A stretch of DNA of 64,000 nucleotides. Origin: a virus. The stretch lies in IMG/VR virus record IMGVR_UViG_3300011116_000925, positions 24,486-88,485 of that record. One strand, written 5' to 3'. Every line of letters begins with the position of its first letter. The first letter of the stretch is position 1. Below are positions 49,413-58,012 of this stretch, one piece after another. A program made the position numbers and the translations under genes. Below the pieces are notes generated by a model. That model was given only the letters and a program-made list of their open reading frames with translations. It did no database searches and was not told the origin of the DNA.

Positions 49413-50279
49413 TTATAATATCAGACTGAATAATAATGCTCTAGTTTTTGAAACAAGTTCATCATTTGTTGTTAAATTATTTACATATAACCCAGTATGT
49501 CCAGATCCTGGATCTGATGCATAAAATTGATTAGATCCACCAACTGGTGTTGGTATTGATCCTTGATTCACCATTCTTATGGCATTTGATAAAATTATTT
49601 GACCTATACCATTACCCGAAATAGTTAAATTACCATCACTAGTTAATGATGATATATTATCAACACGAAATCCTTCACTTTGTAATTTAGCAAAAAGAAC
49701 ATCATCAAGATTAAAATCTATATAACTTCCTGATACACCAGTATCAGTAATAACTACTGAACTATCATTTTGATAAATTGCATTCGTAACAATATTATTA
49801 TCAACATATGTTTTTACAGCATGTTGAGTTGCAAGAGATTGAGAACTATCTCCTGACAAGGTCGTATCATTATCAATAGAAGTTATGGTTTCACCATCAG
49901 ATAATGATATAGAAGCAGATCTAAAATCTCCCAATGTATTATCACTATCACTGAATACTTTCCATTGATCAGTTGATTCATCCCAAAGTATAGCAGCTGG
50001 AGTTAATGATCCCCTATCAATCACTAATCCTGATATTCCTAATGTAACTCCGGCTCCAGATTCATCTTTATTTAGAGTTATGATATTATCAGTTATAGAT
50101 AAATCTGTAGATGTCACTGTGGTTGATGATCCCTGTACTACAAGATTCCCTACAACAGTTACCGTTCCATTTGATCTAGTATTCAATACTATATTACCAT
50201 CAACAGATGATAATATATCTATATTACCATTACTATCTATTTTATAATCACCGGAAAATCTTATTGTGCGTGTGGACAT
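49413..50279 (-). CDS. Fibre-type structural protein (288 aa)
   Basis: The segment VVGNLVVQGSSTTVTSTDLS, then ITDNIITLNKDESGAGVTLG, is frequent in fibres of marine T4-like phages and suggests a repeated beta-helical stalk. Additional parts (ILWDESTDQWKVFSDSDNTL) carry a W-containing turn. A late box AATAAATA lies ten bases before the ATG with AGG between. Confidence 0.6.
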   Translation of the reverse strand: MSTRTIRFSGDYKIDSNGNIDILSSVDGNIVLNTRSNGTVTVVGNLVVQGSSTTVTSTDLSITDNIITLNKDESGAGVTLGISGLVIDRGSLTPAAILWDESTDQWKVFSDSDNTLGDFRSASISLSDGETITSIDNDTTLSGDSSQSLATQHAVKTYVDNNIVTNAIYQNDSSVVITDTGVSGSYIDFNLDDVLFAKLQSEGFRVDNISSLTSDGNLTISGNGIGQIILSNAIRMVNQGSIPTPVGGSNQFYASDPGSGHTGLYVNNLTTNDELVSKTRALLFSLIL

Positions 50280-50289
50280 GTTTATACCT

Positions 50290-50297
50290 TATTTATT
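50290..50297 (-). promoter_or_regulatory. Late promoter (AATAAATA) of the fibre-type gene
   Basis: AATAAATA on the minus strand, ten bases before the ATG at 50279; AAGG directly follows the box and can serve as ribosome binding site. The strong hairpin at 50301-50327 is just upstream. Confidence 0.5.
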
Positions 50298-50300
50298 GAA

Positions 50301-50327
50301 GAAGGGAGGTTATAAAAACCTCCCTTC
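50301..50327 (-). terminator. 11-bp hairpin between structural genes
   Basis: A perfect stem GAAGGGAGGTT (50301-50311) with AACCTCCCTTC (50317-50327) and a 5-base loop, 25 bases after the end of the upstream gene on the minus strand. It lacks a T-run, so termination strength is uncertain. Confidence 0.6.
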
Positions 50328-50351
50328 AATTTAACTTATTCTAATAAATTT

Positions 50352-51476
50352 TTATCCATTCAATATTGTTACTGATGATCCTTCAACTGCTGAACCAAAT
50401 GTCCATGGAACACTTATTCCAGTTGATCCTGTAGTGAATTGTGTTCCAGTTCTACTACCTTTGACAATAACTGCTTTATGTGCAGTTAATTTAGTAACAT
50501 AATATGTTCCACCATCACTATCAGTTGCAGTTAATGTCATTTGTCCAGCAGATGGTGCTGCGGCTACTAATTTACATACTCCTGTACCATCAGATGTTAT
50601 AACTCTATATGTTTTAGAATTTTCCTGTTTGATGATATCCGCAGGATGAGCACTTCCACCAGTAATATAAGCACTCGCTTTAATAGCTGGTAAATTGCTA
50701 TTTGTTAGCGTTGCAGTTGCGGCTGCTCCTGTACTTCCTGAAAATGTTAATGCTGCATCTGATGCTTGATAATATCCTGCACCACTTGTTACTACGCTTA
50801 CACTTAACAATTTCATTGTTGCAGTTAATGTTGCACCAGTTCCACCAGATGGTGATACCGTTGTTGCTCCACCAGCACTTGGAAATGTCGTATAATCTCC
50901 GGCGACGGTAGGTGTTGATGTTAATGTATTAACTCCCCAAAGAATATTAAATGTAGGTGTACCTACTCCAGATCCTGTGGTTGAATTTGCTGTTACTGGA
51001 TTTGCGGGTTTTGCGGCAATTCTACTTCCAGCTGTGGTCACACTTACCGTGGTAATTTGATCTGATCCATTAACTGCGGTAACGGTCAATACTGTATTGG
51101 TTCCACCAGCATTTGTAAATGTAAAGGTATCATTAATTGCCCAACCAGAAGTTCCACCAGCTTGAACTGTTGCACTTACTGCCTTAATAGCAGATACTTC
51201 AAATTGTGCTGCGGTTACTGCGGTTCCAGTTGTTAATGTTAGGACATCATGATAATTATATCCTGATCCAGCAGCAACCACGGCAGCACTGGATGATTTA
51301 TAATGAGCTAATACGGTAGCTATTACTCCACCAGGAAGCGGAGAGCCTACTGTAACCGTTGGTATCGTGGTCCAGCCAGATCCAGCTGTAATTGATCCAT
51401 AGCTAGCAACACCTTCACCACCAACTTGAACCGTATTTGTATTTCCAAAATATTTCTTTTGTAGAGGACGTCCCAT
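50352..51476 (-). CDS. Virion structural protein (374 aa)
   Basis: Starts MGRPLQKKYFGNTN after AGGAG. The protein is built from beta repeats of the type GSGWTTIPTVTVG / GSGYNYHDVLTLTTG / GAGYYQASDAALTFSG, each with a G-x-G-(Y/W) turn. A fibre or decoration role is likely. The leader carries a late box and a 5' hairpin. No specific T4 counterpart is recognised. Confidence 0.65.
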   Translation of the reverse strand: MGRPLQKKYFGNTNTVQVGGEGVASYGSITAGSGWTTIPTVTVGSPLPGGVIATVLAHYKSSSAAVVAAGSGYNYHDVLTLTTGTAVTAAQFEVSAIKAVSATVQAGGTSGWAINDTFTFTNAGGTNTVLTVTAVNGSDQITTVSVTTAGSRIAAKPANPVTANSTTGSGVGTPTFNILWGVNTLTSTPTVAGDYTTFPSAGGATTVSPSGGTGATLTATMKLLSVSVVTSGAGYYQASDAALTFSGSTGAAATATLTNSNLPAIKASAYITGGSAHPADIIKQENSKTYRVITSDGTGVCKLVAAAPSAGQMTLTATDSDGGTYYVTKLTAHKAVIVKGSRTGTQFTTGSTGISVPWTFGSAVEGSSVTILNG

Positions 51477-51524
51477 TTATTTTTCTCCTTGTTATAGGCG
51501 TTCTATGCCCTACGCTGTGGGTCA

Positions 51525-51564
51525 GCATAAAAACGATTATGTATAATCGGATATTATATTTATT
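51525..51564 (-). promoter_or_regulatory. Late box with 5' hairpin upstream of a structural gene
   Basis: AATAAATA at 51557-51564 on the minus strand is followed seven bases later by CGATTATACATAATCG (a 6-bp stem with a 4-base loop) and then TTTTT. The hairpin lies at the expected 5' end of the transcript; with its T-run it could also work as an attenuator-like terminator. Confidence 0.5.
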
Positions 51565-51581
51565 GATTTTCAACCATATAT

Positions 51582-51610
51582 GATTATAGGGACCTAAGGT
51601 CCCTATAATC
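51582..51610 (-). terminator. 13-bp hairpin after nadV
   Basis: A perfect 13-bp stem (51582-51594 with 51598-51610, GATTATAGGGACC/GGTCCCTATAATC) with a 3-base loop, two bases after the nadV stop. No long T-run follows on the minus strand; it may terminate or protect the mRNA end. Confidence 0.65.
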
Positions 51611-51612
51611 AC

Positions 51613-53007
51613 TTATTCAAACTTGCCAGCTGCTCGTTTTCTAATAGATTCAAAATTATCATCAATTAATAATTCACCATTTTTAAACACAACTCGTAAT
51701 TCGTTTTGCCACGAATTCCCACTCTCTGGTTTGCATGTTGCTATTCCTTTTTCATAAACAACAGCAAAACGACCCTTCTTACTAATTTTACCATGGTCTG
51801 TAACGGGATCTTTATATACGTCATACCACTTACCATCTCTATTAATGGCAGAACATTTCATTGCCCATTTTAATGTATCTCTATTCAATCCTTGAAGTAA
51901 CATACCTCCCATACCAAATGCAACATTTTCCGAACTCCATCCATTTCTAGTAATAAATTCGAGGATTTGTTCGATACTTGATAAATTAATTCCGTCACCT
52001 TGAATAACTCGAATATATGGTGGAAGTACCTTATAACCTAATTTATTCACAGAATATCCAAATGACACTCCTAACCTATTCAAGCATTCTAATACTACTT
52101 CATGTGGTGTCCCACTATCTGGTCTAACGACCACGGTTGCACCACATTCAATAACCATTGATCTAAGTTGATCGCCCCAGATATTACTTATAGCATTATA
52201 AATGTCATAACTATCACTAACTACTGCTAATAAACCACCAGGCTTAGAAAATTTTTGAACCATATTTGCATATGCATCTACTTCACCTTCCCTACCCCAA
52301 CTGGTTATTGTGCTATGTTCGGCAGCTGGAATGCTGAAACCAACGGCAGTTTCAGTATTATAAAATTCAATTGCTGCAACCAATGCTCCCATGGTATCAG
52401 TACCTAAGAAATTAATTAAATGAGCTAGTCCACCTAATTCACCACTTTCCTTGCTGCTGACTCCTCGATATCCAAAATCATGTAATTTAAATCCAATTTG
52501 GGATTCTGGATCTTCACATGTTTTAATCAAATAATCCATTATGATTTGTTTGGCATGATAACTAATTGTTGCTACCGTTGATGGATACCAAACTGCTCGA
52601 AGCAATGATGTTTCCAAAAAACTTGTTAACCAAAAACATTTTGGATCAGTATTTTCAATTGTCAAGACAGGAATATGTGTAGGCACTACCATACCTTCTG
52701 GTAATGCTCTAATAATTACTGGTAACTTTCCATTATGTTTATTAACGATATAATCCCATCCAATTCTATTAAATGGTAGACCGTGCGCAATAGTAATCTT
52801 TTCTGCAAAATCCACATCTTCAGATGTGATTGGAATTGTTAAATATTTCTTAATAAATGCCTGTAAGCCAAACATTACTAATTTATTAAACTGTCCACCT
52901 CTACTTTCAATATAACTATATACAGTTTCTGTGTTGGGTGGATATTGTAAGAAATGGCTGTGTTTATAAGAATCGGTATTTAGAATTATTGAGTCTCTAA
53001 CTTTCAT
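51613..53007 (-). CDS. nadV: Nicotinamide phosphoribosyltransferase
   Basis: A 464-residue NAMPT, full length for the family. The N-terminal signature LNTDSYKHSHFLQYPPNTET is diagnostic; the nicotinamide/phosphate-binding region includes GFKLHDFGYRGVSSKESGEL and VVVRPDSGTPHEVV. It joins nicotinamide and PRPP to give NMN, the first salvage step. GGAG lies seven bases before the ATG. The NMN adenylyltransferase gene lies 50 bases upstream, so both steps to NAD are encoded together. Such pairs are known to rebuild NAD during NAD-depleting immune responses. Confidence 0.95.
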   Translation of the reverse strand: MKVRDSIILNTDSYKHSHFLQYPPNTETVYSYIESRGGQFNKLVMFGLQAFIKKYLTIPITSEDVDFAEKITIAHGLPFNRIGWDYIVNKHNGKLPVIIRALPEGMVVPTHIPVLTIENTDPKCFWLTSFLETSLLRAVWYPSTVATISYHAKQIIMDYLIKTCEDPESQIGFKLHDFGYRGVSSKESGELGGLAHLINFLGTDTMGALVAAIEFYNTETAVGFSIPAAEHSTITSWGREGEVDAYANMVQKFSKPGGLLAVVSDSYDIYNAISNIWGDQLRSMVIECGATVVVRPDSGTPHEVVLECLNRLGVSFGYSVNKLGYKVLPPYIRVIQGDGINLSSIEQILEFITRNGWSSENVAFGMGGMLLQGLNRDTLKWAMKCSAINRDGKWYDVYKDPVTDHGKISKKGRFAVVYEKGIATCKPESGNSWQNELRVVFKNGELLIDDNFESIRKRAAGKFE

Positions 53008-53057
53008 AGTAAATCTCCTTTACTGTTGCTATGATTCAAAACGTCTATCGTTCTGAT

Positions 53058-54068
53058 TTAGATTCTGGCTAAAAGATTGTGAATAATGTCATAATGGTCT
53101 TCAAACATCATTGCACGTTTTATTGATGCAATAGGAAACCAGACAGCCTTCTTTGCATCATCACTGCCTTTGACTTTAGGCAATTCTAAATCATCCTTAA
53201 GTTTAAATAAGAATGCATGAGTAATAGTTCGTCCTCGTGAACTACGATGTGGGTCATCAAATACATCACGTTCAACCATACTTCCACGTAATACAGGTTC
53301 TGGAACTTTGATTTTTGTTTCTTCACGAAGTTCTCGAATTACTGCATCAATAATCTTTTCTTGAGGATTTAAAAATCCTCCAGGCATAGCCCATAATCCT
53401 TTTCCTGGATATCCTCTTCTTTCAACTAAAAGAACATTACCACCTTGTACCACAACAGCATCAACTGTTGAAAAAATAGGAGTATATGGTGCATTTTTCC
53501 AGGCCAATTTATATTTGGCAACAAATTCAAATTCTTGCGCAATCTGTTGATAATGTTTAGAATTACGATGTAATTCCAAATGAGAAATCATTTGTTCCGT
53601 CAAATATTGATGATAATTAGTTTTCAATAATCCCCAATATCCTTCTCGAATATCAGTCGCATTAATAGGTGGAATATTAGGGAAACCAATATTATCCCAT
53701 TGTGGAAATAACTTTAAATAGAAACTAGAGCCATCCTTCTGATGGCCCAAAAGAGCCACCCTATCATTCATCATTATATGTTTAGATACTAATTCTTGAA
53801 CTTGTGAAATCCAAGCGGAATCATTATAAGTTCTATCTTCAAGTGGTTCAAATATAATTCGATCATCATATTCTGATGAATCATAATGCATCTTGATCAT
53901 TTTAGCACGATCAAGCCAATGCCATGGATTTCGAATATTAGGAGGCTGATTAGCACTTCCAACCAATATTAACACTTTTTTTGCTTTTGTGAGGCCATTA
54001 TCAATGATGCTTTTATGTCCTAGGTGAAATGGCTGAAATCTACCTATAAAGACCGCTAAATCGTACAT
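53058..54068 (-). CDS. nadM: Bifunctional NMN adenylyltransferase/Nudix hydrolase
   Basis: Residues 1-~180 form the nucleotidyltransferase domain: FIGRFQPFHLGHKSII with the HxGH motif at 15-18, the WLDRAKMI helix and a C-terminal ISQVQELV segment. Residues ~200-336 form a Nudix domain with the complete box GGFLNPQEKIIDAVIRELRE followed by ETKI. It adenylates NMN to NAD; the Nudix half usually cleaves ADP-ribose. The start at 54068 is chosen because AGGAG is eight bases upstream (only two from the ATG at 54074). A TATAAATA promoter and a 5' hairpin precede it. Confidence 0.9.
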   Translation of the reverse strand: MYDLAVFIGRFQPFHLGHKSIIDNGLTKAKKVLILVGSANQPPNIRNPWHWLDRAKMIKMHYDSSEYDDRIIFEPLEDRTYNDSAWISQVQELVSKHIMMNDRVALLGHQKDGSSFYLKLFPQWDNIGFPNIPPINATDIREGYWGLLKTNYHQYLTEQMISHLELHRNSKHYQQIAQEFEFVAKYKLAWKNAPYTPIFSTVDAVVVQGGNVLLVERRGYPGKGLWAMPGGFLNPQEKIIDAVIRELREETKIKVPEPVLRGSMVERDVFDDPHRSSRGRTITHAFLFKLKDDLELPKVKGSDDAKKAVWFPIASIKRAMMFEDHYDIIHNLLARI

Positions 54069-54093
54069 TGGCATAACTCCTATACCGTTAATT

Positions 54094-54127
54094 CAATGAA
54101 GTCTATCTTCATTGTCATATATTTATA
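54094..54127 (-). promoter_or_regulatory. Late promoter (TATAAATA) with 5' hairpin upstream of nadM
   Basis: TATAAATA at 54120-54127 on the minus strand. Five bases further lies a perfect 8-bp stem (54094-54101 with 54107-54114, CAATGAAG/CTTCATTG) with a 5-base loop, so the transcript would begin with the hairpin, followed by AGGAG and the ATG. Confidence 0.65.
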
Positions 54128-54159
54128 TGCTTCTAACTTTAAGAAAACAATATTAAAAT

Positions 54160-55599
54160 CTAAATTTCAAAAATTAAATTACCGCAGTCCCAATATCTCC
54201 TATATCCTGAATTAAACATATTTTTGGATTCACTCAATTTAGAATCATATGATTTTAACCATTTTGATAATTGTTTCTTTTGCGCTTTATATCGTGAAAT
54301 AACCTTGGTACCATCTGTCCAAAAATATCCAGGTTTGCTATTACCAATCAATTTAAATCCAGATGCCAAATATCCATTGCCAATACTTTTGGATCTATCA
54401 CAATAAGTAATAAATAATCCAGAATGATATTTTTTAGTATGTGATATGAGTTTGCTTAATCCACCCACGACAGTATATCCGATCTTAGTTGATATACGAA
54501 GAATTTCCAAATTATTATTTTTCTTAAATCTATTTTTACCAAATCCTATCATCATTACAAGTTCTTGATCTAAAAATAACCCATATGCGATTGTTGATCT
54601 TATATAACCCTGTATATGATTATCTATTAAAAATTTCCTAGTTTCTTTATTTGTTAAAGATCGAACCTGACATTTTCGTGCATAAATTTTATTGGTTAAT
54701 CCAAGTTTTGATTTAATAAGATCCTTAATTATTTCTGCCTTATTGATCCATTCAAAATCTGTAATATGTAATAATTGAATTCCATATTTCTCACATTCTA
54801 TGGTTTTATCCAAATGTTTGTTCTTATAATCTGATTCAAGTTCAGATGACGGAGCGGAATGCCAATATAATCCATTAATTTCTATCGCTAACTTAGATGA
54901 TGGAATATAGATATCAATTTCTTTATTTTTTAATATTTTCCAATTAGATTCTTCTATTGAAACTCCTAATGATTTAATATAAGTTCCAATGTCTTTTTCA
55001 ATAATACTATAATTAGATGTTTGTCTTATTTCAAATCCATATAATTTTAAATAATCAATAACAGTTCCATAATAAGTGTTTAATTCTTTTGCAATGTCAA
55101 CAGTTGTTCTTTTCTTAACTTCATATTCTTCAGTTAACCAAATTTTATCATTCAATTTATTAAAAACATTTAATGGAATCTTAGGTTTTGTCCATGAATG
55201 ATGAATTTCTGGACGTTGACTATTGTATCCCACACCATATTTCAAAACCATTGAATTTAATCTTTTTTCATTGATCTTAGAATTCTGATCATCTGAATAA
55301 TTTAATTTGGTTTTAGAAACATTGAACTTAATATTATTTTTTGTACATTGACACACATTTGCTGGACCACACATTGTCCATCCAGAATTAAATCTAGATA
55401 TCTTTTTAATATTACCAAATTCACAAAGATTTGATTCTTGATATATTGCACTGTAAATTTTATCCTTAAATTCTGTTGTCTCAATTAAAGAATTTTTATC
55501 AATCCATTTTACCAAAACATCATTCTTTTTAATAATTCTAATATAATGTTTAGGATTCTTTTTTATAATATCTAAAATATCAAGTCGTTGTTGTTGCAT
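54160..55599 (-). CDS. Homing-type endonuclease with Vsr-like nuclease domain
   Basis: A 479-residue protein between the capsid gene and nadM. The central region ILKNKEIDIYIPSSKLAIEI, then NGLYWHS and HLDKTIECEKYGIQLLHITD, has the PD-(D/E)xK/Vsr-like order (Asp in EIDIYIP, Glu in AIEINGLYWH). A predicted helix-turn-helix (TTVDIAKELNTYYGTVIDYL) precedes it, and a C-terminal domain (FITYCDRSKSIGNGYLASGF) follows. Similar proteins are freestanding homing endonucleases of T4-like phages. TATAAATA lies five bases before the ATG with no ribosome binding site, so a leaderless late message is likely. Confidence 0.7.
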   Translation of the reverse strand: MQQQRLDILDIIKKNPKHYIRIIKKNDVLVKWIDKNSLIETTEFKDKIYSAIYQESNLCEFGNIKKISRFNSGWTMCGPANVCQCTKNNIKFNVSKTKLNYSDDQNSKINEKRLNSMVLKYGVGYNSQRPEIHHSWTKPKIPLNVFNKLNDKIWLTEEYEVKKRTTVDIAKELNTYYGTVIDYLKLYGFEIRQTSNYSIIEKDIGTYIKSLGVSIEESNWKILKNKEIDIYIPSSKLAIEINGLYWHSAPSSELESDYKNKHLDKTIECEKYGIQLLHITDFEWINKAEIIKDLIKSKLGLTNKIYARKCQVRSLTNKETRKFLIDNHIQGYIRSTIAYGLFLDQELVMMIGFGKNRFKKNNNLEILRISTKIGYTVVGGLSKLISHTKKYHSGLFITYCDRSKSIGNGYLASGFKLIGNSKPGYFWTDGTKVISRYKAQKKQLSKWLKSYDSKLSESKNMFNSGYRRYWDCGNLIFEI

Positions 55600-55604
55600 A
55601 TTAT

Positions 55605-55612
55605 TATTTATA
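55605..55612 (-). promoter_or_regulatory. Late box (TATAAATA) five bases before the endonuclease start
   Basis: Exact TATAAATA followed by five bases and the ATG at 55599. By T4 late spacing, +1 falls on the A of the start codon. Confidence 0.55.
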
Positions 55613-55648
55613 GAACATTCTAATCATGATGTCAATTTAGTCAAAACG

Positions 55649-55669
55649 ATAGGGGCTCAAGGCCCCTAT
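55649..55669 (-). terminator. Intrinsic terminator after gp23
   Basis: An 8-bp GC-rich stem (ATAGGGGC at 55649-55656 with GCCCCTAT at 55662-55669), 5-base loop, then CGTTTT on the minus strand. It ends the major capsid transcript 30 bases after its stop. A GTTTT run on the plus side makes it possibly bidirectional. Confidence 0.8.
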
Positions 55670-55698
55670 GTTTTATCAAAATTACAACTAATTTTAGT

Positions 55699-56874
55699 TT
55701 AGCTGAATTTTAAATTCGTGGTGTTGATTCCGATTGTTGAAACGTAATCAGCGGCATTACCTAGTGATGATGCTGTATTTGTTAATTCTTTATACCCATA
55801 ACGAGTTAAGAAACCAACAGTTGGCTCAAAAGTAGTTGGATCAAGCACAACTCCACTGCTCATCAGTGGAATATATGGACAATAGAACGCTGCTGCATCT
55901 GTTTCACTTGAACCCTTATATCCTAACAATACAACTGTGTTACTTGGTGCATATGCATCAACGTAAACCTTCATACTGCTATTCAATGTTCCAACAAACT
56001 TAGTGTTAGTTGGGGCTTCGAATGTTCCTTCAGTTGTTCTTGCGAATGCAGAAGTTGTTGCACTCTGAAGAATTGTTAAGGTGTTGCTACTTACAACGGC
56101 CCAATTTGCTGCGCCACGACGTGTGCGTTGTGCAACCAAGTTAGCCTGTTGATTGATAAGAACAGCTAATGCAGCATGTTCGTCACCGACGAAAGTTGCT
56201 GTACCACTTACTGCTGCTTGATCATAAGTTGCTGCGGTGTTACCTGGCAATGCACGTAGGCTTGTCAAGATTTCCTGATCTATTTCAGCAGTAATTTCTT
56301 GAGCAAGTGCTGCCATAACTTCAGCTTCAACGTCAATACCATGAATAGCATTTGCATCTTGTGCTGCTTCAAAGGTCCAACGTGCGCTTAGTTTACGAGA
56401 CTTAGCCTCAACAACTTCACGCAATACTTGAATGCTTAGACGGTTACCAGCAACGCCTTCAAGAGCTGCTACGCTAGATGCTTTAGGAGTTGCCAATACG
56501 GCATTACCTGAATAACTAGCTGCAATTTTGAATGGGCTCAATGCTTCTTCACCTGCCATTACACCGGCACCAGTGCTCGTGTCACTGTATCGTACACGTA
56601 GAGTGTGAATCTGACCAACTGGTCCTGTCATTGGCTGCACACCAACGATTTCGTTGGCGATAACAGTTGGCATAACACGACGAATAATTGGAAGAATTAC
56701 TCTATTTAGAGTTGCAATATTACCAACGCTGGTTGCACCAGCTGTTGCTTGTTCCATAAGATGTCGACGGGTATTATCTAGGACCGTGCTCATTGCGTCC
56801 CTTCTAATTCCTGTTAACCCTTCGGTTAGAGCTGCTTTAGTATCTCTCCAGCCCTCATTAAGAATGTCTACCAT
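55699..56874 (-). CDS. 23: Major capsid protein gp23
   Basis: A 391-residue HK97-fold capsid protein of the gp23 family. The motif VILPIIRRVMPTVIANEIVG followed by VQPMTGPVGQIHTLRVRY is highly conserved in gp23. The N-terminal ~50 residues are the part normally removed by gp21. It is somewhat shorter than T4 gp23 (521 residues), as is common in marine relatives. AGGAG precedes the ATG; base composition is raised, consistent with high expression. A terminator follows. Confidence 0.95.
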   Translation of the reverse strand: MVDILNEGWRDTKAALTEGLTGIRRDAMSTVLDNTRRHLMEQATAGATSVGNIATLNRVILPIIRRVMPTVIANEIVGVQPMTGPVGQIHTLRVRYSDTSTGAGVMAGEEALSPFKIAASYSGNAVLATPKASSVAALEGVAGNRLSIQVLREVVEAKSRKLSARWTFEAAQDANAIHGIDVEAEVMAALAQEITAEIDQEILTSLRALPGNTAATYDQAAVSGTATFVGDEHAALAVLINQQANLVAQRTRRGAANWAVVSSNTLTILQSATTSAFARTTEGTFEAPTNTKFVGTLNSSMKVYVDAYAPSNTVVLLGYKGSSETDAAAFYCPYIPLMSSGVVLDPTTFEPTVGFLTRYGYKELTNTASSLGNAADYVSTIGINTTNLKFS

Positions 56875-56896
56875 TTTCTCTCCTATTTACTTTAAA

Positions 56897-58000
56897 TTAA
56901 TTTTGAATACCGGCTAGTTTTCGTAGCTCGTCCAGTCTCACTACACCACTTTCATTAGTTGATTTTACAATTCTATTTCCAGTTGCTTCGCGAGTTTCTC
57001 TCTTGCCTTCGTTAAGTACAGACTTTTTATTTTGAACTGCTTCATTCAAAACTGCTGGTAAATACTTGTCAAATGCATTTTTTAACTGTGCAGTTTGCAC
57101 ACCCTCAAGTAAATCTAACATTACTGTTTTCTTTGACTTTTCTAGGTTTGCCGTAAGTTCAGCAATAGTCTTAGAACGATCTCTTGCATCTCGAACCTTT
57201 GCAATTTCTGCATTCTTTGATTCTATTAGCTTCGTCTTAGATTCAAGTGAAGATCGAGCTTCACTTAAAGCTTTATCCTTTTGCTTCATTACAGTGATTA
57301 AGCGAGCAATTTCTCCCTTTTCATTGTGTAAGCTACTTTGATATTCATGAACGAATGCCTCGAACAAACGTCTGCCGAAGTTATTCTGTCGAGCAGCTTC
57401 GATATCTTCCTTGAACTGACCCATATGAGCCTGTAGGTTCTTACGAACTGTCTCTGCTACTAGCGCAGAACTCTTCTTAATAAAGGCTGATTTAGTTTCT
57501 TCAAACTTTTGATTAGCCTCTTTGATCAAACGAACTTTAGTTTCAACAACTGCTCGTTTATCCTGGGTAAATTCTGAAATCTCTTCACCCAAAGTTTTAA
57601 TAACAAATTTCTCCAACTTTCCAAAGTTTTGACCTACCTTGGCACGATCACCATGTAGTTCTTTAATTTCTTTCTTAAGTTGTTCAAGAATAAAGGAATT
57701 AACCTTCTTAACATTGTTTCTCATTGATCGTTTTAGGGCAACTCGATCCTCTGCTAATTTCTTCTTGTCAATGGCAAACTCTGAAATTTCCTTTGTGAGC
57801 CATTCTTTTGTCATGGTGTCAAGTGCTTCTACGATATTTGTCTTATCATGTTCGTATTTTCTAGCATACTCTTCACGTAGATCATTTGTTATGTTAACTT
57901 TTGCTGATGAGAGTTGTGAATCCCATGCCTCTTGGATAGATTTACGAGTATCTTCATTAATGATACCATTATCCACCAAATTCTTAATTGCGTCTAACAT
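56897..58000 (-). CDS. 22: Prohead scaffold protein gp22
   Basis: A 367-residue, almost entirely helical, Lys/Glu-rich protein located between gp21 and gp23, as in T4. Long coiled-coil segments (SLESKTKLIESKNAEIAKVR) alternate with basic helices. The end (VVRLDELRKLAGIQN) is a conserved scaffold tail. It forms the internal core around which gp23 assembles and is degraded by gp21. Larger than T4 gp22 (269 residues). Confidence 0.85.
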   Translation of the reverse strand: MLDAIKNLVDNGIINEDTRKSIQEAWDSQLSSAKVNITNDLREEYARKYEHDKTNIVEALDTMTKEWLTKEISEFAIDKKKLAEDRVALKRSMRNNVKKVNSFILEQLKKEIKELHGDRAKVGQNFGKLEKFVIKTLGEEISEFTQDKRAVVETKVRLIKEANQKFEETKSAFIKKSSALVAETVRKNLQAHMGQFKEDIEAARQNNFGRRLFEAFVHEYQSSLHNEKGEIARLITVMKQKDKALSEARSSLESKTKLIESKNAEIAKVRDARDRSKTIAELTANLEKSKKTVMLDLLEGVQTAQLKNAFDKYLPAVLNEAVQNKKSVLNEGKRETREATGNRIVKSTNESGVVRLDELRKLAGIQN

Positions 58001-58012
58001 AAATTCAAACTC

